This document shows positions 13,620-25,141 of a stretch of DNA of 64,000 bases, in pieces. Made by a program: the position numbers and the translations under genes. Source of the stretch: Epiperipatus broadwayi (Eukaryota; Onychophora; Udeonychophora; Euonychophora; Peripatidae); assembly GCA_028023455.1 (NCBI GenBank), contig JAQFVV010006654.1, positions 1-64,000 of the forward strand, given 5' to 3'. The notes below the pieces were generated by a model, which saw only the letters and a program-made list of their open reading frames with translations, had not been told where the DNA came from and did not search any database. The stretch's first letter is position 1; each line of letters opens with the position of its first letter.

Positions 13620-13757
13620 GGTTAGATTTAGGGTTAGTTTTAGGGTTAATTTAGGGTTAGTTTTAGGGTTAGGTTTAGGGTTAGTATTAGGGTTAGTTTT
13701 AGAGTTAGTTTAGGGTTAGGTTTAAGGTTAGTTTTAGGGTTAGTTTTAGGGTTAGTG
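13620..13757 (+). repeat. Degenerate TTAGGG-like tract
   Basis: Ten AGGGTTA cores plus two one-base variants occur at spacings of about 11-12 bp, separated by GTTTT, GTTT, GGTTT or GTATT. The order resembles alternating TTAGGG and TTAGTT. It is not a pure telomere array; it could be an interstitial telomeric derivative or a coincidental minisatellite. Confidence 0.8.
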
Positions 13758-14310
13758 TTCTGTTTGTTTGTAATACTAAAATAAAAAAATTCAAAATGGT
13801 AAGTGTACTCAGACAGAAGAAAGAAACTCAAACTTTTTTAAACAACAACAAACACATACATATGTCTTCTTTACTTATTAAACATGTTTATAATATTTGC
13901 TTTTTATTAAATTTACAAAAAAAAACTGTATATTTGGACTTTTCTTACTGGATATTTTTTTTGTACCACTCTTTTTTACTTCAAAAATATACAGACAGTA
14001 GGATCTTCTTTGTCTCATGAAATGTTACTAACAGTACGTTACTTGACACATTACCTAATTGCAACTCAATAAAAACATAGATATTTAACATTTACCCAAA
14101 TAAAACTTCAATACAGTACGTGGTAAAAAGTCTTATAATTATTGTTTTAAAAAATCTGAACATTTCAATAGTTTAAAAAAAAAAAAAATCCAATGAAAAC
14201 AACATTTCAATACAATTCAAATACAAACTCTCTCATCAAGCCATAATTATTTTATAAACTGTGCGAATTCGGAAAATGTAATTGCTGCTTAGCGACATAC
14301 ATGCTGTACT

Positions 14311-14390
14311 GCGATGTGACATAGCGGCCTGCATTCTGTAGCACAACAAAAAAGTTGTATTATAGAAAATGCGGGTTCGAACGTGTCAGA
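14311..14390 (+). other. tRNA-promoter-like boxes (possible SINE head)
   Basis: TGACATAGCGG at 14317 matches the polymerase III A box with one mismatch, and GGGTTCGAAC at 14373 matches the core of the B box, at a normal spacing. The flanks do not fold into a full cloverleaf. It could be a decayed tRNA-derived SINE. Confidence 0.35.
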
Positions 14391-14490
14391 TGCAGAATAA
14401 CTGTGCCATAGAATGGCGTCTTTAGCTATAAGATGAGTACCGGAAAATGATACCACTGCGAAACAAATTTCAAAGATATTTCAGAATATA

Positions 14491-14832
14491 CTATGGGGAA
14501 TAGCAGGGTCGATAAAGATATTCCTATGCACATTTTATTTTAGATAATATGGTAACATAATTAATTAATATAAAACATTATAAGACTATTTACACAGCTT
14601 TCACATAGCATTTCTTCAATAACTTAGTAAGTTAAAATAACAATTTTTAATATCTTAAATCTTATATTTCTAATTGAATAGTTTATTCATTTATATCATT
14701 ATTAAGGTAGCATTTCTTATTTTTGGAGTCATTACTCTAAATTGAGTTGCCAATTTTTTTTGAGTGGGTTATAATATTTAATGTTTCTTTTTTACAATTT
14801 ATTGGCTTCTTTATTTAATATCATATATATAT
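14491..14832. other. AT-rich stretch without recognisable features
   Basis: No coding or repeat signal beyond homopolymer runs was seen. Confidence 0.5.
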
Positions 14833-15336
14833 AACTAACCAGTAGAAACCAGTCGACACATAGACAATCCCAATATAGATAACAATCAAGAATTGTTGTC
14901 AAGGCAACCTCCTTTTAGCAACAGAAGTAAAATCCCACCTCTATTAATGGTACCATATATTTATATAGGCACTAAAGATTGCAACTTGATCACAGAAATT
15001 GAAATTATTGATGGAAAGAAGTTTAAATAAACCTCCTTAAACAGATAAATAGAATCTGTTCTGAATGCAGACTAATAAATAGCCATTTATAACATTACAA
15101 ATTGCAATTATAATTTTCAAATTGCACCCAAAATATTACTTAAATAATAAGTATAATAATGCTTCAGGCTAAATGGGTTTATAAGTAATCATTAGAAACC
15201 AGTCAATGCTTAGACAATTCCAATATAGGATAACAATCAAAAATTTCAAATTGTTATCAAGGCAATCTCCTATAAGCAATAGAGGTAGAATTCTACATCT
15301 ATTAATGATCCCATATATTTATATAGACACTAAAGG
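14833..15336 (+). repeat. Two direct copies of a ~145-bp dispersed repeat
   Basis: 14839-14976 and 15186-15336 share AGAAACCAGTC, TAGACAAT, AACAATCAA, TTGTCAAGGCAA (TTATCAAGGCAA in copy two), CTATTAATG and ATATATTTATATAG followed by CACTAAAG, in the same order. A third copy in reverse orientation lies at 40288-40445, so this is a dispersed family of unknown type. Confidence 0.8.
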
Positions 15337-15787
15337 TTGAATATAAGGATAGCATATAAAAATTGCATATAAAGATAAATTAATATGGCTTTTTGTATTT
15401 TTTAATTAGAAGTCAGCCAACATCTTTCCAAAAAAACAACAAATTAAAAACTGAATATATAAACTGAAATTACTTTATTCAATAACAGTATTTGCTATGA
15501 GCACAGTGTCAGACTAATATAGATGATGTAGTTGGATGAAATAATTTCAGTTTACCTATATTGGGTTTAATTTATGCTTGCATGCTTTATATTTTAGCTG
15601 AGCCCTTTTTAAAAATGAAAGTGGTTATTATCTTTAAAATTTTAGCATTTATGTCTATAAACTCTGAAAATTCTCCATAATATTTATATATACAATGAAA
15701 TAAATACTAGATCATATGATGTAATTTTTCATAGAACATTATGAGTAAATAAGCAATTATTTTATCTAGCGCCGTGTTTACAATTAT

Positions 15788-15998
15788 ATTACATTCAAAT
15801 ATCAGCCTTTTAAGCTAATTGAGCACGCGCCTTTTGAGATTTGCTCATATAAAAAAATTTGAGTCGTAGGAATAAGAGGATCCTTTTTATTCCTGCATAA
15901 ATACTATATCTTGGATTGAAGAGGAAAATATTCATTTATTTAACACTCTCAAAAGGCGCCTGCTCATTTAGCTTGAAAGGCTGATATTTGAATGTAAT
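15788..15998. mobile_element. Foldback/MITE-like element with ~50-bp inverted ends
   Basis: The left arm (ATTACATTCAAATATCAGCC ... CGCGCCTTTTGAGA) is matched in reverse complement by the right arm at 15947-15998, with about 100 bases between. The size and structure suit a non-autonomous DNA element. No clear target duplication was seen. Confidence 0.7.
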
Positions 15999-16299
15999 AA
16001 GAACGTTATGGTAAAGTCTCAGAAAACTTCAAATCCAGATCATTATTTTTTTACCAACAAAAATAGTCCATCTTCTCTTACCTACTACACTACTTTTGCT
16101 ACTTATTATAAGTTGTAAGAATTTTTTTTTTGTTGAAAATAAATTACAATTTAGCATTAAAATTGTGAGACTTTATTATGTTGTTTATATGAAGATTATA
16201 TAATATGATCTGCATTTAGCTTCAGTTATATTGGAATTGTAACTTTTGATTATAAATATATATGTTGATACAAATATTTTCACGGGTTGCATATATAAA

Positions 16300-16455
16300 A
16301 GATATTTTGGGGATTCATCCATGTTAAAATATTTTAAATATTGATATACTGACGTTTCGACTTGGTAACACAAGTGGATGATTGTGTTACCAAGTCAAAA
16401 TGTCAGTATATCAATATTTAAAACATTTTAACACGGATGAACCTGCAAAATATGT
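16300..16455. repeat. Near-perfect 72-bp-arm palindrome beside a TA array
   Basis: Arms 16300-16372 and 16383-16455 pair with few mismatches around a 10-base spacer. The motif CTGACGTTTCGACTTGG is mirrored as CCAAGTCAAAATGTCAG. A long (TA)n follows directly, a typical setting for foldback repeats in this window. Confidence 0.85.

Positions 16456-16458
<3 letters not shown>

Positions 16459-16540
<82 letters not shown>
16459..16540. repeat. (TA)n microsatellite
   Basis: Uninterrupted dinucleotide array of about 41 units. Confidence 0.97.
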
Positions 16541-16543
<3 letters not shown>

Positions 16544-17082
16544 AACTGGACCCCCATACAACCTATGTTATCAGTTGTAACTATTTCCTGATGAGCATAT
16601 TGCAGGATAGAAATAAAGATTGGCATTACCCAATGTTTATCTTACCACCCTACAACAATATTTCCTGCTCATCATAGGATGTAGCATTCAAGAGACTGGA
16701 AACATCTAGAAAATATGTTTGTTTGGTTTCTCAAATGTTGCCACTAGAGTTCCAGCTTACTACAACCTTACTTACTTACTGAGATCTGGTTATGCCAAAC
16801 ATACCTCAGGAGGCATGGGATTTTTGTGAATGAATGCAATAAATGATGAGTGATGTGAAATGAAACTAATTAGATAGATTAGTTTTAGATAACAATGATT
16901 TATTTATTTGACAACAAAAGTTATTGACAGTTCATCTTTGGATTGTCAGTTCATGTATGCGCATATGGTCCTAGGTCAGTTTGATTTACATTTAATCATT
17001 CTTTTCATAATCATCGATGATTGGTGCAATAAAACCAACTATAAGTTCTGTACAAAATATTTATCCTCGATTGTGGCATCTG

Positions 17083-17865
17083 GATGTAAATCTTGGTCAT
17101 TCATCTGGGATCCAGTATGTGGATATACATTCAAATCATTCATCTTTGATCCAGATATGTGGATATAAATTTAAGTCATTCATTATATTAAAATATTAAT
17201 TCTCTAATTCAGATTTGCAAATTTAAATTATTTATTTACTTAATTCATCTTTAATCCAAGCGTATGGATGTAGGTTCATGTCATTCATTTATATTAAAAG
17301 ATTAATTCTCTAATTCAGATTTGTAGAATTGAATTATTCATTTTTGATACAGGTGTCTGGGTTTAAATTCAAGTCCTTCCTTATATTAAAATATTAATTC
17401 TCTAATTTAGATTTGTAGATTTAAATCATTTATTTATTTGATTCATCTTTAATCCAAGTGTATGAATGTAGGTTCATGTCATTCATTTATATTAAAAGAT
17501 TAATTCAAATTATTTATTTACTTAATTCATCTTTAATACAAGTGTATGGATGTAGGTTCTTGTCATTCATTTATATTAAAAGATTAATTCTCTAATTCAG
17601 ATTTGTAGAATTGAATTATTAATTTGTTTAATTCATCTTTGTACAGGTGTCTGGGTTTAAATTCAAGTCCTTCTTTATATTAAAATATTAATTCTCTAAT
17701 TCAGATTTGTAGATTTAAATCATTTATTTATTTAATTCATCTTTAATCCAAGTGTATGGATGTAAGTTCATGTCATTCATTTATATTAAAAGATTAATTC
17801 TCTAATTCAGATTTGTAGATTTGAGTTATTCATTTGTTTAATTCATCTTTGATACAGGTGTATAT
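17083..17865 (+). repeat. ~105-bp satellite-like array, about 7 copies
   Basis: The marker TTAATTCTCTAATTCAGATT recurs near 17196, 17302, 17394 (one variant), 17584, 17687 and 17792; one further copy near 17500 is truncated. Each unit also carries TTAATTCATCTTTRATMCA and a TCATTCATTTATATTAAAA segment. Spacing varies from about 83 to 107 bp through small deletions. Confidence 0.88.
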
Positions 17866-18220
17866 TTGAAGTAGAAACATTCATTCAATTTAATTTTTAC
17901 ATAGAAGCATTTTTAATCTGTGTATTATAAAGGCATATCTAATTCCTGTTCTTATTTGAAGTAAAAACATATTCAATTTAACTTTTCTATAGAAGAATTA
18001 TAAATTTTGTATTCACATAAATATAAATACATCTTTGATTTAACTCACATATTATTATATTTTTCATTTATTTTTAATCAATATTCTTAAGTTCTTAAAA
18101 TCAATATAATTATTATTCATTAAAAACATTATTCTTTAAAAACTTTATTTTTTTACTGTTTCCTTTGATAAATCCATTATTTGAATAGTTTTTAATTTGT
18201 GAAGTGCAGATAGTTAAAAA

Positions 18221-18643
18221 TTGAAATAAATTGAGATACTGTTGAACCTCACTCCACTTGTTAAAATACGTATATGACAGTTAATCAGAATGGCATGATA
18301 GCCATCTAAACAACAATCAAATCTAAATAAACATTGTTATGAATTTTAAAAACTGCTACGTAGTTAATCATAAGATTTTGCATTGTATGTTTATGATTTG
18401 GACTCAGTGAGTTATTTGTGAAGATATTTAAAACTTCAAACTTTCAAATCTAAATACTTACGACTGGCTTAGATATATAGAAAGAAAGGAAGAGATAAGG
18501 GTGTGGCTGCCCTTTTCTTGTAAAATATTTGTTGTGTTTAGATTTGATTGTCGTTTAGATGGCTATCATGACATTCTGATTGTCTGACATATATGTATTT
18601 TAACGAGTGCAGTGAGGTTCAACAGTATCTCAATTTATTTCAA
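18221..18643. mobile_element. MITE/foldback element with ~113-bp inverted arms
   Basis: 18221-18333 (TTGAAATAAATTGAGATACT...) is mirrored by 18531-18643 (...AGTATCTCAATTTATTTCAA). Inner arms share GCCATCTAAACAACAATC against GATTGTCGTTTAGATGGC. A 200-bp non-palindromic core separates them. No transposase is encoded. Confidence 0.85.
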
Positions 18644-18984
18644 TATTTGAATAGTTGTATTTTATTTTATACTTAATCATTTCAACAAATACATTTTCAA
18701 AATATATTTAAATATTATAAATGTATCTCAAGAAGGGATTTACTGGAGCTGAGTGGCACAATAAATTGCTGCTGTTATTTACATGGGCATGTTCTCTACT
18801 TCTTGGACTTTATATGGATGGAAAAAGAGGAAGAATTTTCTACTCACTCATCCTGGCGTTTTACAAATTAATAATGCGTTTTTCCATTATTCAGTTATCT
18901 AGTAATTAAAAGCTTTTTTCTGTTGGTGATAACTGCAGTTTCAAACTTGGTTGTTTTAGAATTCCAAAAGTAATAAATTTTCAA

Positions 18985-19085
18985 CAGGTATTACTGTAAT
19001 TCTTATTGTAACTCCAACTGTAACTATAATTCTAATTGTCACGGTAACTGACTGTAAGTATAACTGTCACTGTAACTGTCACTGT
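18985..19085 (+). repeat. Degenerate AACTGT-type minisatellite
   Basis: Short units resembling GTAACT and GTCACT recur irregularly over 100 bases. Confidence 0.7.
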
Positions 19086-19700
19086 CTAATTAAGCTGCTC
19101 CTTTTATTTCTTCTGCTTCCAGCATTTTTTCATCTAACAACATGTTTTAAAAAAGCAACTGATTAAAAGCCCCAGGCAAGAAGGTGATGCTATCTTTAAG
19201 TGTTTTTCCATTTAAATCTGAAAACATAGCTCCAAAATAAATCGTATCTATTTTATTTTAAATTGAAACTTTATCAATTAATGATGAAGATTTATTAATT
19301 AAGTGCTTCTTTCATATTTTCTTTATTTTATTTTTCTTTATATTATTATTTGTTTTTATAATGCAGTTGGGAAAAGTGATTTTAATCCACTGTCACTTGC
19401 TTCTTTATTTAAATTTTTATTTGCAGAAAGGAGTTTGCTATTAACTGAAAAGTGACCCTTTGATTCCTCTTGGAGGTCTTAAAAGAAATGAGCAGGGCAA
19501 ATTCCTAGTATCCACTCCATACATTGTTATCATTCCAGCTGTTATTACTATGTGATTATTCATATAGTATATGAACATGGATGGGCTGCTCACCAACACA
19601 CATTAGTCAGCATGGTGAGTTTATTGGCTTTTTACCTCTGAGTTTAAGATCAAGAAACACCATGGTCTTTCTTCTCAGTATCTGATAAGGCAGAATGAAT
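19086..19700. other. Stretch upstream of the LINE without recognisable features
   Basis: Mixed composition; no open frame or repeat stood out. Confidence 0.4.
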
Positions 19701-19744
19701 GTCTGTGTAAATGATAAATATTTTTCCAATACATATATACAATT

Positions 19745-22675
19745 ATGACAGACAAAAATAAAGCATGTCTCTTATTCCCAGGAGGCAGTAAAATCACCAA
19801 TCAAGGCAAAGGTTGGTGGCCGAAGGCGGAGAGTGCTAAGAATCTCCTGATTGCAGACTCAGGCTGCCATTTGATGATGACTTTTTATTTAGATACTTAC
19901 AACTGCAGATCACTTTCAAGTGAAAGAAGATTGCAAGAATTAGAAGAAGAACTGTCTTATATTAAATGGGATATTATTGGACTTTGTGAAGTTAGAAAAA
20001 AAAGTGAGAGACAATTGATTTAAAAAGTGGACATATAATCTATTATAAAGGCACAAATATTGGAAATACAAGTGGAGTAAGATTCATTATAAATAAAAAG
20101 TGGAAGAACAATATTGTGGAGATTGATGATGTATCGGACAGAGTAGCAAGATTAGTTATACAACTTAATAGCAGATACCAAATGCAGATAATTCAGATTT
20201 ATGCCCCAACAAGTTCTCATAGTAATGAAGTAGTAGAAGATTTTTATATGGATGTACAAAAGGCATTTGATTAGAGTAAACAACATTTCAAAATTGTTAT
20301 GGGAGACTTTAATGCTAGAATTGGTAAACAAATGAAAGATGAAGGTCCTGTAGGTAATTTTGGTTATTGTAATAGAAATGAGAGAGGACATAGAGTTGTA
20401 GAGTTTGCAGAAAAAGAAAAACTTTATATTATGAATTCTTTTTTTGAGAAAAATGTTAAAAGGAAATGGACATAGAAGCATCCAAATGAAGGTACAGCAG
20501 AATTGGATTATATTTTGACTAACAGGAAATATATATTCCAAAATTGTAAAGTTTTTAATAAATTTAACACAGGAAGTGATCATCGAATAGTAAGGTGTAA
20601 GATACGTGTTAATGTAAAACTAAAGAGACAAAAATTATTAAGAAAAACAATATTTACAGTTGATATTCCTAATCTTCAGAAACATTCTAATGAATTCAAA
20701 TTAGAACTTACAAATCGGTTTCAAGTATTAGATTTTGAACATGATTCAGATTTAAATGAAATTAATATGAAAATAACTGATACACTTTTAAAAACTGCAA
20801 CAAAGATAGCTGGTAGAAAAAGCATCAATTGACCAATAAAATTTCTACTGAGACTAGAGAATTTATGAAGAAAAGAAGGAATATGAAGATATACAAAAAT
20901 GATGCATTAAAAAGGATTGAATATCTCAAATTTTGTAAAATGGTGCGGAAAAGAGTTGAAAATGATATAAGAAAGTATAACTGTGAACTAGCAAGGAAAG
21001 CTATAGAAGAAAATAAAAGTCTCAAGAATGTAAAACAATATTTTGGTATTGGTAGGAAATTTATATCTGCAATAAGAAAAAAAGATGGAATTATTACTAA
21101 AAAGAGAGATGACATCATGAAATTTGTAGAAGATTTTCATCAAGAATTATATAGTAATAAAGAACAAGTATCTCCTATATCTATTATATCTTCCGAATTT
21201 CCCAGACTTTTAAATGAAGAAGTGAGACATGCAATTAAATGTATGAAGAAAGGAAAGATTCCAGGTAAAGATGGAATTATAATTGATATATTAAAAGAAG
21301 CAGGTGAAGAAATAGAATTTTTTTTAGCAAAGTTATATACCAAATGTCTAAATGATAAATATATACCAGATGATTGGAAGAATGCAGTAATAATATTAAT
21401 ATTTAAAAAAGGTGATAAAGAAGATATTAAAAATTACAGACCTATCAGCCTTTTATCAGTCGTATATAAAATTTTTACCTAGATAATTACAATTTGTCTA
21501 CAGAGAAGATTGGATTTCCACCAACCAAGAGAACAAGCTGGATTTAAAAGTGGTTTTCGTACAGTAGATCACATCCAGGTATTGAGAAAAGTTATAGAAA
21601 AGACAAATGAATATGAGTTGTCATTATGTTTTGGATTTGTAGATTATGAAAAGGCATTTGATTCTATAAACATTTCTTCAGTGATTTAAGCATTGAATCA
21701 TCAAGGTATAGATCCAGGATATTGTCATATTTTAAAGAATATTTACAAAAATGCAACAGCAACAATTAGATTACATAATGATACTGGGAAAGTCAACATT
21801 GAGAAAGGTGTAAGACAAGGTGACTCCATATCTCCAAAACTTTTGACAGCAGTGCTGCAAGAAGTATTTTGTGGATTAAAATGGAAAACTAAAGGAGTAA
21901 AAGTAATTGGAGATTATTTAAGTGATTTAGATTTTACAGATGATGTAGTTGTTTTTGCAAATAATGCTTCAGAGCTGTAGAAAATGTTGCAGAAGTTATC
22001 AGATGAAAGTAGGAAAGTAGGACTAAAAATAAATGTTAAAAAGACTAAAGTAATGTTTAATCGATTTGCTCAAAATATGAAAATAAAGATGGATTATGAT
22101 GAATTAGAAGTTAACAGTTACAAATACCTTGGTCAGATTATTAATACAGATGAAAACATAATGGAGGAAATTAATAATAGAATTAAACTTGGTTGGAGTG
22201 CTTTTGGTAGAAATAACTTGATACTAACAGGAAATATGCCTATGTGTTTGAAAAGGAAGGTTTTTAACAAATGTGTTTTACCAGTTATTACTTATGGATC
22301 TGAGACTTGCAATATAAAAGTAATACAGGGACTTCAGACCACTCAAAGAAGTATGGAGAAATGTATTTTGGGAGTAACAAGAAGAGATCAAAAATGCAAT
22401 GTATGGGTAAGAGAACAAACAGGTGTTACTGACCTCATTGAAAAAATTAAAAGTTTTTAATGGAGTTGGGCTAGACATATTGCTAGAAGAGGTGATAATA
22501 GATGGCTAATTGAAATTTTAAACTGGATTCCATGAGATTGTAAAAGACCCAGAAAAAGACCACATGTGAGATGGATGGATGAAATAAGAAAGTGTGCAGA
22601 AGTGATGTGGAGAAGAGAAGCTAAAGATCAGAGAAGATGGATTAAACATGGAGAGACCTTCATCCTGCAGTGAAT
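19745..22675 (+). pseudogene. RTE-type LINE: endonuclease plus reverse transcriptase, inactivated
   Basis: Conceptual reading in shifting frames gives an AP-type endonuclease followed by a reverse transcriptase. Endonuclease landmarks: TYNCRSLSSERRLQELEEEL near 19890, IIGLCEVRKK, IQIYAPTSS, VMGDFNARIG near 20300, ELDYILTNRK and GSDHRIVRC near 20575. Reverse transcriptase landmarks: GKIPGKDGI near 21260, [14 protein letters not shown] near 21433, QAGFKSGF, FVDYEKAFDS near 21635, GVRQGDSISP near 21810 and FTDDVVVF at 21933. The C-terminal part keeps SYKYLGQIIN and an RTE-like end. Several stops (for example near 20023, 20270, 20472, 21480, 21690, 21978, 22458) and at least one frameshift near 20830 break it. 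The catalytic box reads F-T-D-D where F-A-D-D is usual. It ends in an (ATG)n-like tail, as RTE elements often do. Confidence 0.92.
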
Positions 22676-22676
22676 T

Positions 22677-23042
22677 GGTAATGGTTAATGATGATGATGA
22701 TGTCAGTTTTATTTTTAATTTAAACTGCTTTAGCTGGGGAGGGAGAGAAATCTTGAAAATATACATGTAAAACAATGTCTCTCTCTATATATATATATAT
22801 TGAATTAAATATTTCAATAAATGGTTATTACAATAATGAATGGAAATTAGAAAATAATATTTATGGTAATGGTTGATTATGATGATGTCAGTTTTATTTT
22901 TAATTTAAACTGCTTTAGCTGGGGAGGGAAAGAAATCTTGAAAATATACATGTAAAACAATGTCTCTCTCTATATATATATTGAATTAAATATTTCAATA
23001 AATGGTTATTATAATAATAAATGGAAATTAGAAAATAATATT
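22677..23042 (+). repeat. ~188-bp tandem duplication spanning the LINE 3' junction
   Basis: 22677-22864 and 22865-23042 are near-identical. Each begins GGTAATGGTT, includes a GATGATGTCAG tail and continues through CTTTAGCTGGGGAGGG and a short TA run to AGAAAATAATATTTAT. The LINE tail is therefore duplicated together with its flank. Confidence 0.92.
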
Positions 23043-23912
23043 TATTTAAATAGAAAATAACCTTTAACATTTGATGTTACAAAGAAATTTTCTATTATTA
23101 CTAATTAACATTCTCTGAGAAATGAGTTTTTTTATTAACCCTATAGCAGCTCTTTTGTTTGAGTTTTTGTTGAAGCAAAAGATTTCCCATATATATATAA
23201 ACATTAGCAGTTCATTGTCTTTCATGGAATTAGAGGAAATAAATGCATAGATATGAAACATAATAGAAAAATAGTAAATAAATATTAAACAAATGTCCAT
23301 GGTGCATCTCTAGAAGCTATAAATTAAAATAGGGACTTATAAAATAAATACAGAAATTGACCGTTTCTTAACAAAAAATCTGGCTATGACTTATTTAGCA
23401 TATGGATTAAAAGAAGCTCATTTATTCCACAAATTCTAATAATCATTTTCCATTAACACAATATTTGTAAAATACCAGTAAATACTTTTAGACATAGGCT
23501 TAATGTTTTTTTATTATAAATTGTTTGGTTTTAATTGGATATTTAACCTGTGTCATACTACAATTTAGAAAAAAGGTCATTAAAAATATAATGAAATGAC
23601 TTTATAGCTCAGAGTTTGTAAGAAGTCTGAAGAGCAGAAATGCCAGCAGTGGAATCCATCTGATATTCTATCACTTCGCTAAACTATGCAGCACAAATCG
23701 AAATCTTTATGATTCATAAATTGTAAGCAGTCCCAGCACTATCAGTGCAGAATTGGAATCAATATGAAAATCATATGATCCAGTGCATGGTTTAGTGCAG
23801 TCATTGATTGAAATTTCATCAAGTTCTTATAAAAAAAAACATTTAATAAATATGCTAAAATAATCTAATTCTATATAAGTTGGTTAGCTTTCTTATACAA
23901 TTGTAACTTATA
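23043..23912. other. AT-rich stretch without recognisable features
   Basis: Slightly richer composition at 23610-23830, but no splice-bounded open frame was found by eye. Confidence 0.4.
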
Positions 23913-24226
23913 AAATAAGAAAACCTTAAGAATAAAAGTTTCATTATCTTACAATGAGAAGCTTTAGATATCTTCATCTTGATATCATATTCATAGCAAT
24001 GACTATTATGTGAAGGTTGTAGGTGTAAGATATAATGTACATTTTATGTAATATATACATATTTACTAATCCTCTCTTCCACTAGTCATTGCTATGAGTA
24101 CGATATTAAGATTAAAATATTGAAAACTATCCATGTATATATTACACGGAATTTACAGTATATCTTATTCCTACAACGCTCTCAGCATAAGATAATAAAA
24201 CTTTTATTCTTAAGCTTTTCTTACTT
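23913..24226. mobile_element. Compound foldback element with rearranged arms
   Basis: Three blocks on the left side recur inverted on the right in a different order. Block a (AAGAATAAAAGTTTCATTATC) has its partner at about 24185-24226. Block b (TTCATAGCAATGACT) has its partner at 24085-24122. Block c (GTTGTAGGTGTAAGATATA) has its partner at 24131-24180. The overall order is a b c b' c' a'. Confidence 0.7.
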
Positions 24227-24343
24227 AGCGGTCCTAGCGCTTATATCAATTAAAATAATTTAAATATATTTAACTAAATAATAACAATTTTAAATGTTAA
24301 TTTACTTCATTCAATCAAACTTATATTTTTTTTCTGTTTTTAG

Positions 24344-24419
24344 TTAATCTACAAGATGGTTTTGAATCCATAAATGACTTAGCTTTTTCGAGTCTATCCT
24401 ATCAAGAAGAAGAAAAAAG
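24344..24419 (+). CDS. Candidate internal exon (unknown gene)
   Basis: A strong acceptor (TTTTTTTTCTGTTTTTAG) precedes a 76-base segment that is open in one frame only and reads NLQDGFESINDLAFSSLSYQ followed by EEEKR. The end AAAAAAG/GTTCAG could be a weak donor. The residue composition looks more protein-like than the surrounding translated AT-rich DNA. I do not recognise the protein and found no partner exon with matching phase nearby. It could be chance. Confidence 0.3.
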
Positions 24420-24680
24420 GTTCAGTTTAATAAACATTCCATTAAGCATTTAAAAAGTTAATGTATATTTATTTTAAATAAATCTTTGACATGTAATACC
24501 TTGTAAATAATCCATTAAGCCATAACGAAATGTGTAAATATATAAATATATAATAGTCACACATATCAGATATAATAAAAGTTCTTAAGTGCCTTGTTAC
24601 TAATGTTATACATAATATTTATTTAAACAAATACATGTGTTATATGAAAGTAATACTATGTATTGTTCATAACATGGATG

Positions 24681-24681
<1 letters not shown>

Positions 24682-24749
<68 letters not shown>
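24682..24749. repeat. (TA)n microsatellite
   Basis: About 34 TA units directly beside the left end of the Tigger-like element. Insertion at TA is typical of that superfamily. Confidence 0.95.
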
Positions 24750-24753
<4 letters not shown>

Positions 24754-25141
24754 CACACCTGGCTCTCATTTTATGCGGTAGATAGGTTCCTCAGAAAATG
24801 CACACAAAAGAAATCACACAAAAATAGACTTAACTTACCTTGAAAAATAGTGGATATATACTATCATTTTCAAAAATTGCATAAAAGCAAAGCAACAATG
24901 TAAAATTACTTTAAAATTTGCATAAAAAAAATAAGAAAATAAAACATGACTAATAAAAAATTACAAATTTGAAAAAAATTGATACAAGACAGACTTTTTC
25001 TACTTTTTTTATTAACCACAGTATTTAATTTTATTCAAAACAATATATTTTTTATGTGTAATTTATAGTATTTTACATTTTTCATACATGTACAGTATTT
25101 TAATCATTATTGTTATTTGACAATATGCAGGTTCATTTGTG

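Larger units (their letters stand above)
13115..14490. mobile_element. Possible DNA element with partial terminal inverted repeats
   Basis: The segment near 13170-13225, containing ATTATAGCTAAAGATGCCATT, matches the reverse complement of 14405-14470 (TTATAGCTAAAGACGCCATT). About 45 bases of inverted similarity thus lie 1.2 kb apart. Between them lie a ~53-bp minisatellite and a TTAGGG-like tract. No transposase was seen. The pairing could also reflect two independent copies of one short repeat in opposite orientation. Confidence 0.35.

Noticed and set aside
13620-13757. Chromosome end
   Set aside because: The TTAGGG-like units are degenerate and both flanks continue as ordinary sequence.
16330-16430. 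Hammerhead motif in the palindrome containing GTCGAAACGTCAG
   Set aside because: GAAAC-GTC is present but no CTGANGA core lies at the right place on either strand; the fold is explained by the simple inverted repeat.
16382-16626. Open frames rich in Tyr-Ile on both strands
   Set aside because: They are produced by the (TA)n array and the palindrome next to it.
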